Below, one piece after another: positions 8,173-15,628 of a stretch of DNA of 54,789 bases. Source of the stretch: 2-01-FULL-40-13 sp964433155 (GTDB lineage: Bacteria; Patescibacteriota; Microgenomatia; UBA1406; GWC2-37-13). Both the position numbers and the translations under genes were made by a program. How positions within the stretch are numbered: the stretch's first letter is position 1; every line of letters begins with the position of its first letter. The stretch spans positions 1-54,789 of the forward strand of contig CAYSQE010000008.1 of NCBI GenBank assembly GCA_964433155.1, read 5' to 3'. The notes beneath the pieces were generated by a model. It saw nothing but the letters and a program-made list of their open reading frames with translations, had not been told where the DNA came from and did no database searches.

Positions 8173-8197
8173 CTTCTTGTAAAAATATGATTACTAT
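8169..8197 (+). promoter_or_regulatory. Promoter of the LytR_C gene at 8204
   Basis: TTGACT at 8169-8174, 17-bp spacer, TACTAT at 8192-8197, 6 bp, ATG at 8204. It lies right after, and partly over, the end of the previous gene. Confidence 0.6.
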
Positions 8198-8203
8198 TAA
8201 AAT

Positions 8204-9019
8204 ATGGTGAGAAAAGCGAAAAAAATCGAGAAACCCGATGAAGAAAAGCAAGAAAAAGAAATCAAACCAACACCCGCGGAAGTAATCAAAACTTTAGAAC
8301 AACAACCACCCACTAAGCCAAAGCAAGAAAATCCAGCTGAGCCAGTCAAACCAGATTTATCTTCATCACCGCAGGTCTCACCGCCCCAAGAAACACCCAA
8401 ACCACCTAAAGAAACGACGTCAAACCCTCCAGAAATTGTCAGCGCCCAAGAAATAAGCTATCAGCCACCAGCTCAATTGGAAGAACCACCGCCACAAACT
8501 CCAGAACCACCTCAGATGCAGCCGTCTATCGGCATGCCAGAAGATCCTAAAAGCAATAAAAAAATGTTGCTTGTCTCTTTTGTCTTAATCGCAATAATAA
8601 TATCCGCAGGAGGATCTTTATTTTATTGGTTTAAAATGAAAGGAACGAGCAAACCAGAAAAAAAAATATTTACTACAAAATCGACAAAACCCTCCACACC
8701 ATCAGCAGTACCAACTACTGGTAAGATCAATCTTTCCGAATATAAAATTAAAGTTTTAAATGGGAGTGGTATAGTGGGAGAAGCCGGTAAGGTAAAATCA
8801 ATTCTTGAGGAGGCCGGCTTTACCGTGACATCAACAGACAATGCCGATAATTATGATTTCAGAGAAACCGTCATCCAGACAAAAAAATCAGCAGCAAAAG
8901 AATTAATTAATAAATTAAAAGAAACAATAGAAAAATCCTACATATCAACCCAAGGAGCAAACCTTACTGACAAAGATGAAGTTGACGCACTAGTCACCGT
9001 CGGGAACAAAAAGAAGTAA
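8204..9019 (+). CDS. Single-pass membrane protein with LytR C-terminal domain
   Basis: 271 aa. Residues 1-110 are a cytoplasmic, charged then Pro/Gln-rich linker; one membrane segment follows (MLLVSFVLIAIIISAGGSLF, about 125-145); the C-terminal 95 residues are a LytR_C domain (YKIKVLNGSGIVGEAGKVKS and TSTDNADNYDFRETVI). LytR_C domains are extracellular and accompany cell-envelope proteins such as LCP ligases; here the domain is on its own protein. The C-terminal domain is closely similar to that of the PilM-like protein at 13102, so the two may have been exchanged. Leaderless promoter at 8169. Confidence 0.8.
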   Translation: MVRKAKKIEKPDEEKQEKEIKPTPAEVIKTLEQQPPTKPKQENPAEPVKPDLSSSPQVSPPQETPKPPKETTSNPPEIVSAQEISYQPPAQLEEPPPQTPEPPQMQPSIGMPEDPKSNKKMLLVSFVLIAIIISAGGSLFYWFKMKGTSKPEKKIFTTKSTKPSTPSAVPTTGKINLSEYKIKVLNGSGIVGEAGKVKSILEEAGFTVTSTDNADNYDFRETVIQTKKSAAKELINKLKETIEKSYISTQGANLTDKDEVDALVTVGNKKK

Positions 9020-9038
9020 TTACCCCGAGTATTCGGGG

Positions 9039-9416
9039 TTAAAACCAGCTTTTCTTAAGGTATTTGTCTATCTTTTTTAATTGCTCATCTAAAGGCATTG
9101 CTGATTTGATAATATAATCCTTTGCGCCATACTCAAAGGCAGTTTTCTTCTCTGAATCAAGGTTTGTCAAGACTACGACGGGTATTTTTTTAAGCACTTG
9201 ATCTTGTTGAAGCTGGCTAAGAACGTCAAATCCATTCATCCCGCTTGGCAACATAATGTCAAGTAGGATGAGGTCTGGATGAAAAGATTTCACACTTGTC
9301 AAAGCTTCACTTCCGGTATGAGCCACCACCACATCATATCCGGCTACAGAAAGTTTGTCCAGGTACATCTGGGCCAAAACTTTGTCATCCTCAACCAGCA
9401 GAATTTTTTTGGCCAT
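9039..9416 (-). CDS. Stand-alone response regulator receiver protein
   Basis: 125 aa, receiver domain only. VEDD near residue 8-11 gives the acidic pair, HPDLILLDIMLP carries the phospho-accepting Asp, VVVLTN the Thr switch and YIIKS the Lys. There is no output domain, so it acts by protein contact. It is the last gene of a kinase-receiver-receiver operon (11135 to 9039, minus strand), starting 6 bp after the previous stop. Confidence 0.9.
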   Translation of the reverse strand: MAKKILLVEDDKVLAQMYLDKLSVAGYDVVVAHTGSEALTSVKSFHPDLILLDIMLPSGMNGFDVLSQLQQDQVLKKIPVVVLTNLDSEKKTAFEYGAKDYIIKSAMPLDEQLKKIDKYLKKSWF

Positions 9417-9422
9417 AAGATT

Positions 9423-9788
9423 TTATTTTAATAAAAGTTCAACTTGTTCAACTACCTGAGCTGGCGTCATCGAGGTTTTGACAAAAAAAGCCTCTGCCCC
9501 TTTTCTCATAAATTCACTTCGATCTTGCGGACTATCAATATTGGTAAGAATGGCTATACGGATATCTTTAAGTTCTGGGTCAAGTTTTACCCTCTCAAAA
9601 AGTTCCTTCCCGTTTAATTTTGGAATTAAAATATCAAGAAGCACAAGGTCGGGTTTGAGGATACGGATTTTCTCCATTCCCTGCTCGCCGTCGAAGGCCG
9701 TCTCGACTTCAAATCCGGCGTGCTTAAACTTGATCTCGTACATCTGAACTAGAATGAGATCGTCCTCAATAATCAAGATTTTTTTCAT
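9423..9788 (-). CDS. Stand-alone response regulator receiver protein
   Basis: Receiver domain of 121 aa: IIEDD at the N-terminus, KPDLVLLDILIPKLNG with the acceptor Asp, IAILTN, and FVKTS with the Lys. The frame opens further upstream (9815), but the family starts with MKKILIIEDD, so the ATG at 9788 is preferred. Like its neighbour it has no output domain. It lies between a histidine kinase and a second receiver and was probably duplicated with it; a similar triple occurs at 21258-23272. Confidence 0.88.
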   Translation of the reverse strand: MKKILIIEDDLILVQMYEIKFKHAGFEVETAFDGEQGMEKIRILKPDLVLLDILIPKLNGKELFERVKLDPELKDIRIAILTNIDSPQDRSEFMRKGAEAFFVKTSMTPAQVVEQVELLLK

Positions 9789-9824
9789 TTTTATCATTAT
9801 ACTCTTAATTATCAAAATTCTGTG

Positions 9825-11135
9825 TCAAGAAAGATTTGTGCCTATTTTCAAGCTAATTTTGGCCTCTCCAGCCCGTTGACTACCCGATTTTGGCAATGAA
9901 AACGTAAAGGTACTCCCTTTCTTAAGCTCAGATTGAGCTAACCACACGTCCCCGCCCATCTTTTGTGCAAGCGCTTTTGACAAATAAAGACCCAGCCCCG
10001 TACCAGATATCTGCTTAGTTGTGGGATTTGCAATTTGCTGGAATTTTTGGAAAAGTTTGGACTTATCTTTATCAGCTATACCCATTCCTGTATCCTTTAC
10101 ATTTACTACAATCATATCAAACTTTTCCTCGAGGCTGACTTCAATAAATCCTTTGTTAGTAAATTTTAGCGCATTTGAGACAAGATTATTTAGGATGTCG
10201 ATGGTTTTTTCTAGATCTCCCTGCACCTGTCCTACTTTCTTTTCTACGAAACGTAACTCGACACCATTCTTTTTAGCCAGAATAGAAAGCTGTTCCACAA
10301 CTTTTTGAATTGGCTCACGGATTGAAAACTCTGTGAGTTTGAATTCAAGTTTTCCGGTTTGGACTTTTGTGATATTGAGAAGGTCGTTGACAATCTGTAT
10401 AAGACGTTCTGCCGATATTGAGATGCTACTTAGAGGTTTCTCTAAATTCTTATTCATAGGGCCGTAGTCTCCTTGGTAGATCATCGAGATGAGGCCTTTG
10501 ATGGCAGAAAGAGGAGTTCTTAAGGCGTGTGAGGTGAGAGAGATAAATTCATCTTTGAGTTCATCAAGCTCCTTTTCTTGCGTTATGTCATGAGTAATTG
10601 AAGAAGCGCCAATGATTTTGCCCTCTTCACTTATAACCGGAGATATCGAAGTTAAAACGGGAATTCTTTTACTATTTTTATCCATACGCACTGTCCGATA
10701 ATTATCTATATGTTCACCCCGTCTGAGTCGTTCAAGTATTTTGGGAAGTTCGCCACGAAGTTCTGGGGGGAAGATAATTGAAATTGACCTATTAATTACC
10801 TCGCCAGCCTTATAACCATATAAATGTTCAGCTCCTTTGTTCCAACTGACGATTTGCCCCTCTAAAGTTTTTCCTATAATCGCCTCATCAGCAGACTCAA
10901 CGATCGAAGCTAAATATAAAAGACGCTCATCGATTTTTTTGCGATCAGTGATTTGTGGGATTGAATCATGGGTAGTTTCTTCAATGAAAGGTTTACTCAA
11001 ATCTTCTCCCTCAACAACCGTCTTAGGTTTTGTTTCCTCAAGTTTTTTTTGGCCCTTTCTAACAATGAGAAGTGCCCGAATCAAAATTAAGAACAAAACC
11101 AGATTGACTGTAATGATAATAAAACCGTAGATCAT
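9825..11135 (-). CDS. Membrane-anchored PAS-containing sensor histidine kinase
   Basis: 436 aa. A membrane segment at residues 4-24 is followed by a linker and a PAS domain (about 75-185; IVSWNKGAEHLYGYKAGEV). HisKA has the phospho-accepting His in SLTSHALRTPLSAIKG, and the ATPase domain shows the N box (NLVSNALKFT), DTGMGIADKDKSKLF and GTGLGLYLSKA. There is no extracellular domain, so the signal is probably sensed in the cytoplasm or membrane by the PAS. Two receivers follow in the operon. A promoter with TTGAAC (11176-11181) and TACAAT (11153-11158), 17 bp apart, drives it. Confidence 0.9.
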   Translation of the reverse strand: MIYGFIIITVNLVLFLILIRALLIVRKGQKKLEETKPKTVVEGEDLSKPFIEETTHDSIPQITDRKKIDERLLYLASIVESADEAIIGKTLEGQIVSWNKGAEHLYGYKAGEVINRSISIIFPPELRGELPKILERLRRGEHIDNYRTVRMDKNSKRIPVLTSISPVISEEGKIIGASSITHDITQEKELDELKDEFISLTSHALRTPLSAIKGLISMIYQGDYGPMNKNLEKPLSSISISAERLIQIVNDLLNITKVQTGKLEFKLTEFSIREPIQKVVEQLSILAKKNGVELRFVEKKVGQVQGDLEKTIDILNNLVSNALKFTNKGFIEVSLEEKFDMIVVNVKDTGMGIADKDKSKLFQKFQQIANPTTKQISGTGLGLYLSKALAQKMGGDVWLAQSELKKGSTFTFSLPKSGSQRAGEAKISLKIGTNLS

Positions 11136-11152
11136 ATATTGGGTTTATTAAT

Positions 11153-11181
11153 ATTGTATCGAAGCTTTTCTTATAGTTCAA
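11153..11181 (-). promoter_or_regulatory. Promoter of the first kinase operon
   Basis: On the minus strand TTGAAC at 11176-11181, 17-bp spacer, TACAAT at 11153-11158, with the kinase ATG 17 bp further on at 11135. It lies in the 88-bp gap before the divergent GH18 gene. Confidence 0.55.
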
Positions 11182-11223
11182 ATGGTATCTCTTACTGTCA
11201 TCATATCCGTTACAATAGGTAAT

Positions 11224-12477
11224 ATGGATGAGCTTACATTTGACCTTTCAAAAGCCCAACCAGTCTCAGAGAATGAATCTAAAAAACATGGCCTTATTCT
11301 CATATTCATCATATCTATCTTTATTATCTTACTTTCTGTCATATTTATATTTATTTTAAAGAATCGAAGACAGCATAGAAAAGCTCAAGCGGCAACTACT
11401 AAATCAAAAAGTTCACTCCTTTCTATCTCTCCAACTCCTGCAAAATCAAAACAGGAAGTGATAGGATTCCTCCCCAGCTGGATAATGGCTGCGGGAAAAC
11501 CGATACAGACAAACGGATTGACCCAAATCATATTGTTTGACCTTGTTGCCTCCTCATCGGGACAGATCGTAAAGGTTAACTCTGACAAATCATCGCCTTT
11601 AGGATGGGCGCAGCTAACCTCTGCCGCCATGAAAAAACTGCAAAAAGAAACAAAGGCAAAAGGGACAAAACTTCTTGTCACGGTGAGTAATTTTGACAGT
11701 TACGCCATTGAAACATTGATCACCAACAAAAAAGCAACCGCAGCTCTCATTAAAGAAATAGTGAACGTAGTCAAATCTCACAATCTTGACGGTGTAAATC
11801 TAGATTTTGAGTATTTTACCGACTCACATCATCCCGCAGTCAGCGATCTGAATGCCTTTTATCAAGATCTCATCTTAGGTTTAAAAAAAGAAAATCCAAA
11901 TTATATTGTTTCCTATGATGTGAATGCTCTTGCGGTCCTTGTTGATGGTAACTACGACATGGTCAAGATCGGAGAGCTTTTTGACCAAGTGATCTTGATG
12001 GCATATGACTATTACCGCCCCACATCAAAAACCTCAGGCCCTATAGCACCTCTCTTTGCAGATGAGGATGAACATAGCATTGATAAATCATTGCAATCAC
12101 TTGTTGGAAGAGTTCCAAATAATAAAATAATAATGGCTGTTCCATTTTTGGGCTATGAATGGCAGACTGTGGATGAGGAATATAAAAGCAACGTCATACC
12201 TCAGACTGGGGCTACAGCTAGCTACGAGCGTATTCAAGACCTCATCAAAAATAGAAAAGATATAACTATCAATCGGGATGAACTCTCAAAGTCCCCTTGG
12301 CTTACCTATAAACAAAGTGGCGCGATAAAACAGATTTACTATGAAGATGAAGTTTCTCTAGAAAAAAAACTTACGTATATTAAAGAAAGGAAGTTAGGCG
12401 GGATCGCTGTATGGGCTCTGGGATTTGAAGGTGAATACAAAGAACTCTGGGAAACAATTGATAAAAATCTTAAATAG
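11224..12477 (+). CDS. Membrane-anchored glycoside hydrolase family 18 protein
   Basis: GH18 enzymes cleave beta-1,4-linked GlcNAc polymers (chitin, peptidoglycan, spore-lysin type). The catalytic DxxDxDxE motif is present as LDGVNLDFEYF; VILMAYDYYR and the terminal GGIAVWALGFE strand complete the barrel. A cytoplasmic N-terminus, a membrane segment (LILIFIISIFIILLSVIFIF) and a Ser/Thr/Lys linker precede the barrel, so the enzyme is displayed outside. I chose the ATG at 11224 because TACAAT lies 7 bp upstream of it; an ATG at 11182 in the same frame is the alternative. A role in wall turnover or in attacking host wall is inferred. Confidence 0.82.
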   Translation: MDELTFDLSKAQPVSENESKKHGLILIFIISIFIILLSVIFIFILKNRRQHRKAQAATTKSKSSLLSISPTPAKSKQEVIGFLPSWIMAAGKPIQTNGLTQIILFDLVASSSGQIVKVNSDKSSPLGWAQLTSAAMKKLQKETKAKGTKLLVTVSNFDSYAIETLITNKKATAALIKEIVNVVKSHNLDGVNLDFEYFTDSHHPAVSDLNAFYQDLILGLKKENPNYIVSYDVNALAVLVDGNYDMVKIGELFDQVILMAYDYYRPTSKTSGPIAPLFADEDEHSIDKSLQSLVGRVPNNKIIMAVPFLGYEWQTVDEEYKSNVIPQTGATASYERIQDLIKNRKDITINRDELSKSPWLTYKQSGAIKQIYYEDEVSLEKKLTYIKERKLGGIAVWALGFEGEYKELWETIDKNLK

Positions 12478-12497
12478 AAGTTAGAAGAGAGCGATTG

Positions 12498-12547
12498 GGT
12501 ATGGAAGATTGTTTGTAAAAAAATTTCCCTAACCCATCTTCCATACC
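12498..12547. terminator. Hairpin between convergent genes
   Basis: Perfect 12-bp arms GGTATGGAAGAT (12498-12509) and ATCTTCCATACC (12536-12547) with a 26-nt loop that contains an A-run. It lies between the convergent GH18 and pilin genes and probably ends transcription from one or both sides. There is no clear T-tract, so rho-independence is not certain. Confidence 0.45.
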
Positions 12548-12577
12548 AGCTTCTTAACCTTAACCTATTTTCACGTT

Positions 12578-13099
12578 TCATCTGGAAACCGATATAGGAG
12601 GGCTATCGGCGTCGCACGCAGTGACTGTTACGATACTATCTGAATTTACCTCAATGGCATATCGTGTATTCTTATCAGTCCCCGCGACTGGGTCTTTGGG
12701 AATAGATTTGAGATATGGATCAAGATCTGTTGGTGTTTCAAGATCGACACAGTCTGTTGCTCCTGTGATGTCACATTCTGCTGGCACATCTGAGATTACA
12801 CACGTTGGCTCTGTGCCACCTGTTCCAAGTGATGTTCCCAACTGCATTTGGCTCATACCAGCGGTGAGTCCCGCAGGCAATAATCCGCTATTATCAATTA
12901 TATATTGGTGAACTGCGGTCAAAATGCTATCCAAATCTGAAGAACGCCTGGCATCTTGAGCATCTTTTATTCTTTGACCGGGATTGAGAGCGACAAAGAC
13001 GACGACAGCCAAAACCGAAAGAATCGCAATAACTACCAAAATCTCAATAAGAGTGAAAGCTTTAGCCTGAATGGCTTTCAGCTTGAAGGCTTTTTTCAT
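12578..13099 (-). CDS. Type IV prepilin, major-pilin-like
   Basis: 173 aa. A short basic leader ends in KAFTLIEILVVIAILSVLAV: the N-terminal hydrophobic helix with Glu at +5 of the mature protein, the mark of class III signal peptides cut by prepilin peptidase. The cut would be after Ala rather than the usual Gly, as in AKA^FTLIE. The alpha-1 extension (NPGQRIKDAQDARRSSDLDS) and the Cys-containing beta domain (four Cys) are normal. It is the last gene of the pilus cluster, 2 bp after the PilM-like gene, and unlike the minor pilins has no heptamer-coded leader. Confidence 0.88.
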   Translation of the reverse strand: MKKAFKLKAIQAKAFTLIEILVVIAILSVLAVVVFVALNPGQRIKDAQDARRSSDLDSILTAVHQYIIDNSGLLPAGLTAGMSQMQLGTSLGTGGTEPTCVISDVPAECDITGATDCVDLETPTDLDPYLKSIPKDPVAGTDKNTRYAIEVNSDSIVTVTACDADSPPISVSR

Positions 13100-13101
13100 A
13101 G

Positions 13102-14403
13102 TTATATACCTATAGTGATAATGATATCTGCCTCATCTGTCGCAGATAATTCTTGGTGTTCTATACTAGTGTAAACAGATTCTAAAATTTTGTCAAGTGC
13201 TTTTATAAAACTATCTTCAATAGTCGCCTTAGACCGGACCAAAGTCTCTTGATAATCATATCTGTCTGCATTACCTGTTTCGACAATAGTAAACCCTTCA
13301 TCTGTAAGGAGCGTCTCTAATTTTGTAGCCTCCCCTACTATGCCGCTTCCATTGAGAATTGTGATTGGATGAAGACGAAGATCAAGCGTTGCTGTCGGAG
13401 TTGAGACTTTTTGTTCGGGTTTTTTTGTAGGGGTTAGGTTTCTTTCAACTTTCTCTGGTGTCTTTTTTTGTTGAGGTTTTTGCCAGAAAAAAAAGTATGA
13501 GGCTACTGCTATACCTCCTATTAGCAATAACCCAAGTAATAAAAACAATCCTCTCTGACGGCTTTTTTTTGCCAAAACCTGAGGTTTTCTAAATCTACTA
13601 ATTTCAAGGTTGAGCACTTTTTCATCACGTCCTGCAAGGTCTTTTTTTAATGCAAGGCCGATAAAGGGATCAAGGTTTTGGATCTTAATTTCAACGCCTA
13701 ACGAGGCAAATTTTTTCGTATCAACCTGGCTTGAATTTCCCGAAACATACACTCGTTTAATATCGAGCTTGCTGTGTTCTTTGATGAACTGGATAAATTC
13801 TTTAAGTTTATCTTCATTAGGAGGAGTGTCCAATGACTCTGTTGCTATCACCAAACCCAGATACGATGCGACCATGATGGTCGGACCCATCATATGGAGA
13901 ATGAGGTGTGGTGTCTTGTCACCAGAAGTTAATCGAGAAAGTGCATAGGAGATCGGTTCGATGGCCTCCACTTCAAGTGCGCAGGATGCGATAGACTCGC
14001 GAAGTTGCGTATAGGTTGTTTCTTTGATAGCCACAACTTGGACTATGCTCCTATTGGTTTCCAAATCTGATTTTAATTCAAGCATCTCCTTGAAGTCCCA
14101 GACAGTTTTGTCGAGGTGTTCAGGTATAAAAATCTGAGCTTTGTTTTGGATCGCTGATCGCTCGTTGGATGTTGCCTCATCAACCGCTACACTTACTACG
14201 TAGGCCAAGTCTTCGCTCAAAAGAATTCGTAGTTTCCCAGAGGTTGTTTTTTTAACAGACATGAGTACTTGAGTGAGCGAGTCTTTTGTCCAGTCATATT
14301 GACCTAAGGTTTTTACTTTAGGTTTTTTGCCCAGTGACACCTGAGAAAGAGTGAGTTTATTTTGCGAGATGAGAACAATGTATTTTTTTGCTGAAAAAAA
14401 CAT
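13102..14403 (-). CDS. PilM-like protein fused to a LytR_C domain
   Basis: 433 aa. The first 260 residues look like the actin-like PilM fold of type IV pilus inner-membrane complexes (KIRILLSEDLAYV; LILHMMGPTIMVASYLG; IKRVYVSGNSSQVD, a phosphate-loop-like sequence). One membrane segment (GLFLLLGLLLIGGIAVASYFF, about 283-303) follows, then a Thr/Pro/Lys linker and a C-terminal LytR_C domain (ITILNGSGIVGEATKLETLL). In known systems PilM is separate and binds the N-terminus of membrane protein PilN; here a membrane segment and an extracellular domain are attached to it. The PilM assignment rests on position and pattern. It lies between the minor and major pilin genes. Confidence 0.65.
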   Translation of the reverse strand: MFFSAKKYIVLISQNKLTLSQVSLGKKPKVKTLGQYDWTKDSLTQVLMSVKKTTSGKLRILLSEDLAYVVSVAVDEATSNERSAIQNKAQIFIPEHLDKTVWDFKEMLELKSDLETNRSIVQVVAIKETTYTQLRESIASCALEVEAIEPISYALSRLTSGDKTPHLILHMMGPTIMVASYLGLVIATESLDTPPNEDKLKEFIQFIKEHSKLDIKRVYVSGNSSQVDTKKFASLGVEIKIQNLDPFIGLALKKDLAGRDEKVLNLEISRFRKPQVLAKKSRQRGLFLLLGLLLIGGIAVASYFFFWQKPQQKKTPEKVERNLTPTKKPEQKVSTPTATLDLRLHPITILNGSGIVGEATKLETLLTDEGFTIVETGNADRYDYQETLVRSKATIEDSFIKALDKILESVYTSIEHQELSATDEADIIITIGI

Positions 14404-14426
14404 ATATTAACAATTCAAGAAATTTG

Positions 14427-14477
14427 AAGTTAGGGAAAGGTAAGGAAGCTGGCTTCTTAACCTTATCCCAACTTCTC
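14427..14477. repeat. Imperfect inverted repeat between pilus genes
   Basis: Arms of about 23 bp (14427-14449 and 14452-14474) pair with roughly five mismatches around a 2-nt loop. The right arm shares GCTTCTTAACCTTA with the region after the GH18 gene (12549). It could be an attenuator or mRNA-stabilising hairpin between the PilX-like and PilM-like genes. Confidence 0.4.
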
Positions 14478-14497
14478 TAAACTTTAGTATAACTATA

Positions 14498-14923
14498 CTA
14501 AATTTCTTTCCAGCTGATAAGGGTGAGACCGGTTCCTGTACGATTGCATACGACTCGTATGGTACGAATGTAGGCCGTTGCGGTAGTTGTCACATCGATC
14601 GTCCATTGACTGCCTGCTTTGGAGATTGAAACAGAGCAGGTGCCCTCGGGTCTTGTGATCGTTCCACCAGTATAGGCAGCATTTACCCTTGCCTTTAAGA
14701 GTGCATCTTCCGCACACCCCTCAACAAAATCAAGCGTATCTTCTCCTTTGAGTTGGGCAAAGGAAGACTGTGCCTCACCAATAGATAGTAAACTGACCGT
14801 GGTTGAAAGGGCAATAACCACAACAGAGATGATAAGAACCGTTGATAAGGCAATATACCCATGCGTAAATGGAGAATGGAGAATGGAGAATGGAGAATTT
14901 TTGTTAATTTTGATTTTTGTCAT
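14498..14923 (-). CDS. PilX-like minor pilin with repeat-coded leader
   Basis: 141 aa from the ATG at 14923 (a TTG at 14944 extends it by seven residues). A basic leader MTKIKINKNSPFSILHSPFT is followed by HGYIALSTVLIISVVVIAL, a pilin-type hydrophobic helix without the usual Glu5, which is typical of PilX/GspK-like minor pilins. The C-terminal part has two Cys and SVSISKAGSQWTIDVTTT. Part of the leader is encoded by 7-bp repeats (GGAGAAT, 14870-14897). Leader DNA is nearly identical to that of the pilin at 18351, so leaders have been duplicated. Confidence 0.75.
   Translation of the reverse strand: MTKIKINKNSPFSILHSPFTHGYIALSTVLIISVVVIALSTTVSLLSIGEAQSSFAQLKGEDTLDFVEGCAEDALLKARVNAAYTGGTITRPEGTCSVSISKAGSQWTIDVTTTATAYIRTIRVVCNRTGTGLTLISWKEI
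14870..14897 (+). repeat. Heptamer array in the PilX-like leader
   Basis: Four tandem copies of GGAGAAT on the plus strand, i.e. ATTCTCC on the coding strand, inside the first codons of the pilin gene. Seven is not a multiple of three, so a change of one unit would shift the frame before the mature pilin. Confidence 0.8.
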
Positions 14924-14935
14924 TCTTTTGTTTTT

Positions 14936-15009
14936 AACTCTCAATTCTCAATTCTCAATTTTGAATTCATAATTCTCAATTCTCAATTCTCAACTCTCAA
15001 CTCTCAATT
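14936..15009 (+). repeat. Heptamer array between minor pilin genes
   Basis: About nine imperfect 7-mers of the type TCTCAAT/TCTCAAC, broken by a TTGAATTCATAA spacer, fill the gap between the PilX-like and PilW-like genes. The block together with the flanking leader sequence is repeated almost exactly at 18361-18455. Confidence 0.8.
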
Positions 15010-15022
15010 TATAATGTATATC

Positions 15023-15583
15023 TTAGTTGCTTCGTACTTCAGCACTTGACTCCAATGTTATCGTATCTTTAAACTCTTTACGTGGTCCTGTATAGACTGA
15101 CTGGACAGTTAAGGAAAAGGCTATGTGTTTTGTGAGTTTGTTGCCGCTGACATTGTCAGTATAATCGGTAAAGCTAAAGCCTGATATAACAACGTCATTG
15201 GAATTGAGATTAACAGCCGTAGCGCCTTTATTTTGGATGGTGAGATTGGGAGAGGAAAAAGTAATAGTTGTCGGATTAGTAGCACAAGAGCCGCTGGTTT
15301 GACAGAGAACTATTTGGGTAGATGAGAAACTATTTATTCCCAAAGAATTTCTGATTTCATATTTTATCCTCTCGCTTATATAGCGCGCGTTACTGCTGAC
15401 TTCCTGCTGGACGGCGCTTTTTTCGCCAATTCCGATGACACTCCATGCATAGATAATAAGCGCGGTCAGCACTATAGAAACAATCGCAACATACAAAATC
15501 ATCTCAATAAAGGTAAAACCTTTGCGAAGTTGAGAGTTGAGAGTTGAGAATGGAGAATGTTTTTTTGTTTTTATTTTTTTCAT
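15023..15583 (-). CDS. PilW/PilJ-like minor pilin with repeat-coded leader
   Basis: 186 aa from the ATG at 15583. The leader MKKIKTKKHSPFSTLNSQLR ends in KGFTFIEMILYVAIVSIVL: Gly at -1, Phe at +1 and Glu at +5, the standard prepilin peptidase site. The remainder is a beta-rich pilin head with a pair of Cys (CQTSGSCATN). The residues SPFSTLNSQL are written by heptamers (15528-15555). It follows the large fused pilin gene by 45 bp and is probably one of the minor pilins that prime the pilus tip. Confidence 0.85.
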   Translation of the reverse strand: MKKIKTKKHSPFSTLNSQLRKGFTFIEMILYVAIVSIVLTALIIYAWSVIGIGEKSAVQQEVSSNARYISERIKYEIRNSLGINSFSSTQIVLCQTSGSCATNPTTITFSSPNLTIQNKGATAVNLNSNDVVISGFSFTDYTDNVSGNKLTKHIAFSLTVQSVYTGPRKEFKDTITLESSAEVRSN

Positions 15584-15626
15584 GTTTTTTAATTTCTTAA
15601 CTCTCAATTTTCAACTCTCAATTTCT
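15528..15626 (+). repeat. Heptamer arrays at the PilW-like gene
   Basis: Two blocks: GTTGAGA/GAATGGA units at 15528-15555, inside the leader-coding region, and CTCTCAA-type units at 15598-15626, just upstream of the gene and after the stop of the large pilin gene. Confidence 0.75.
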
Positions 15627-15628
15627 TC

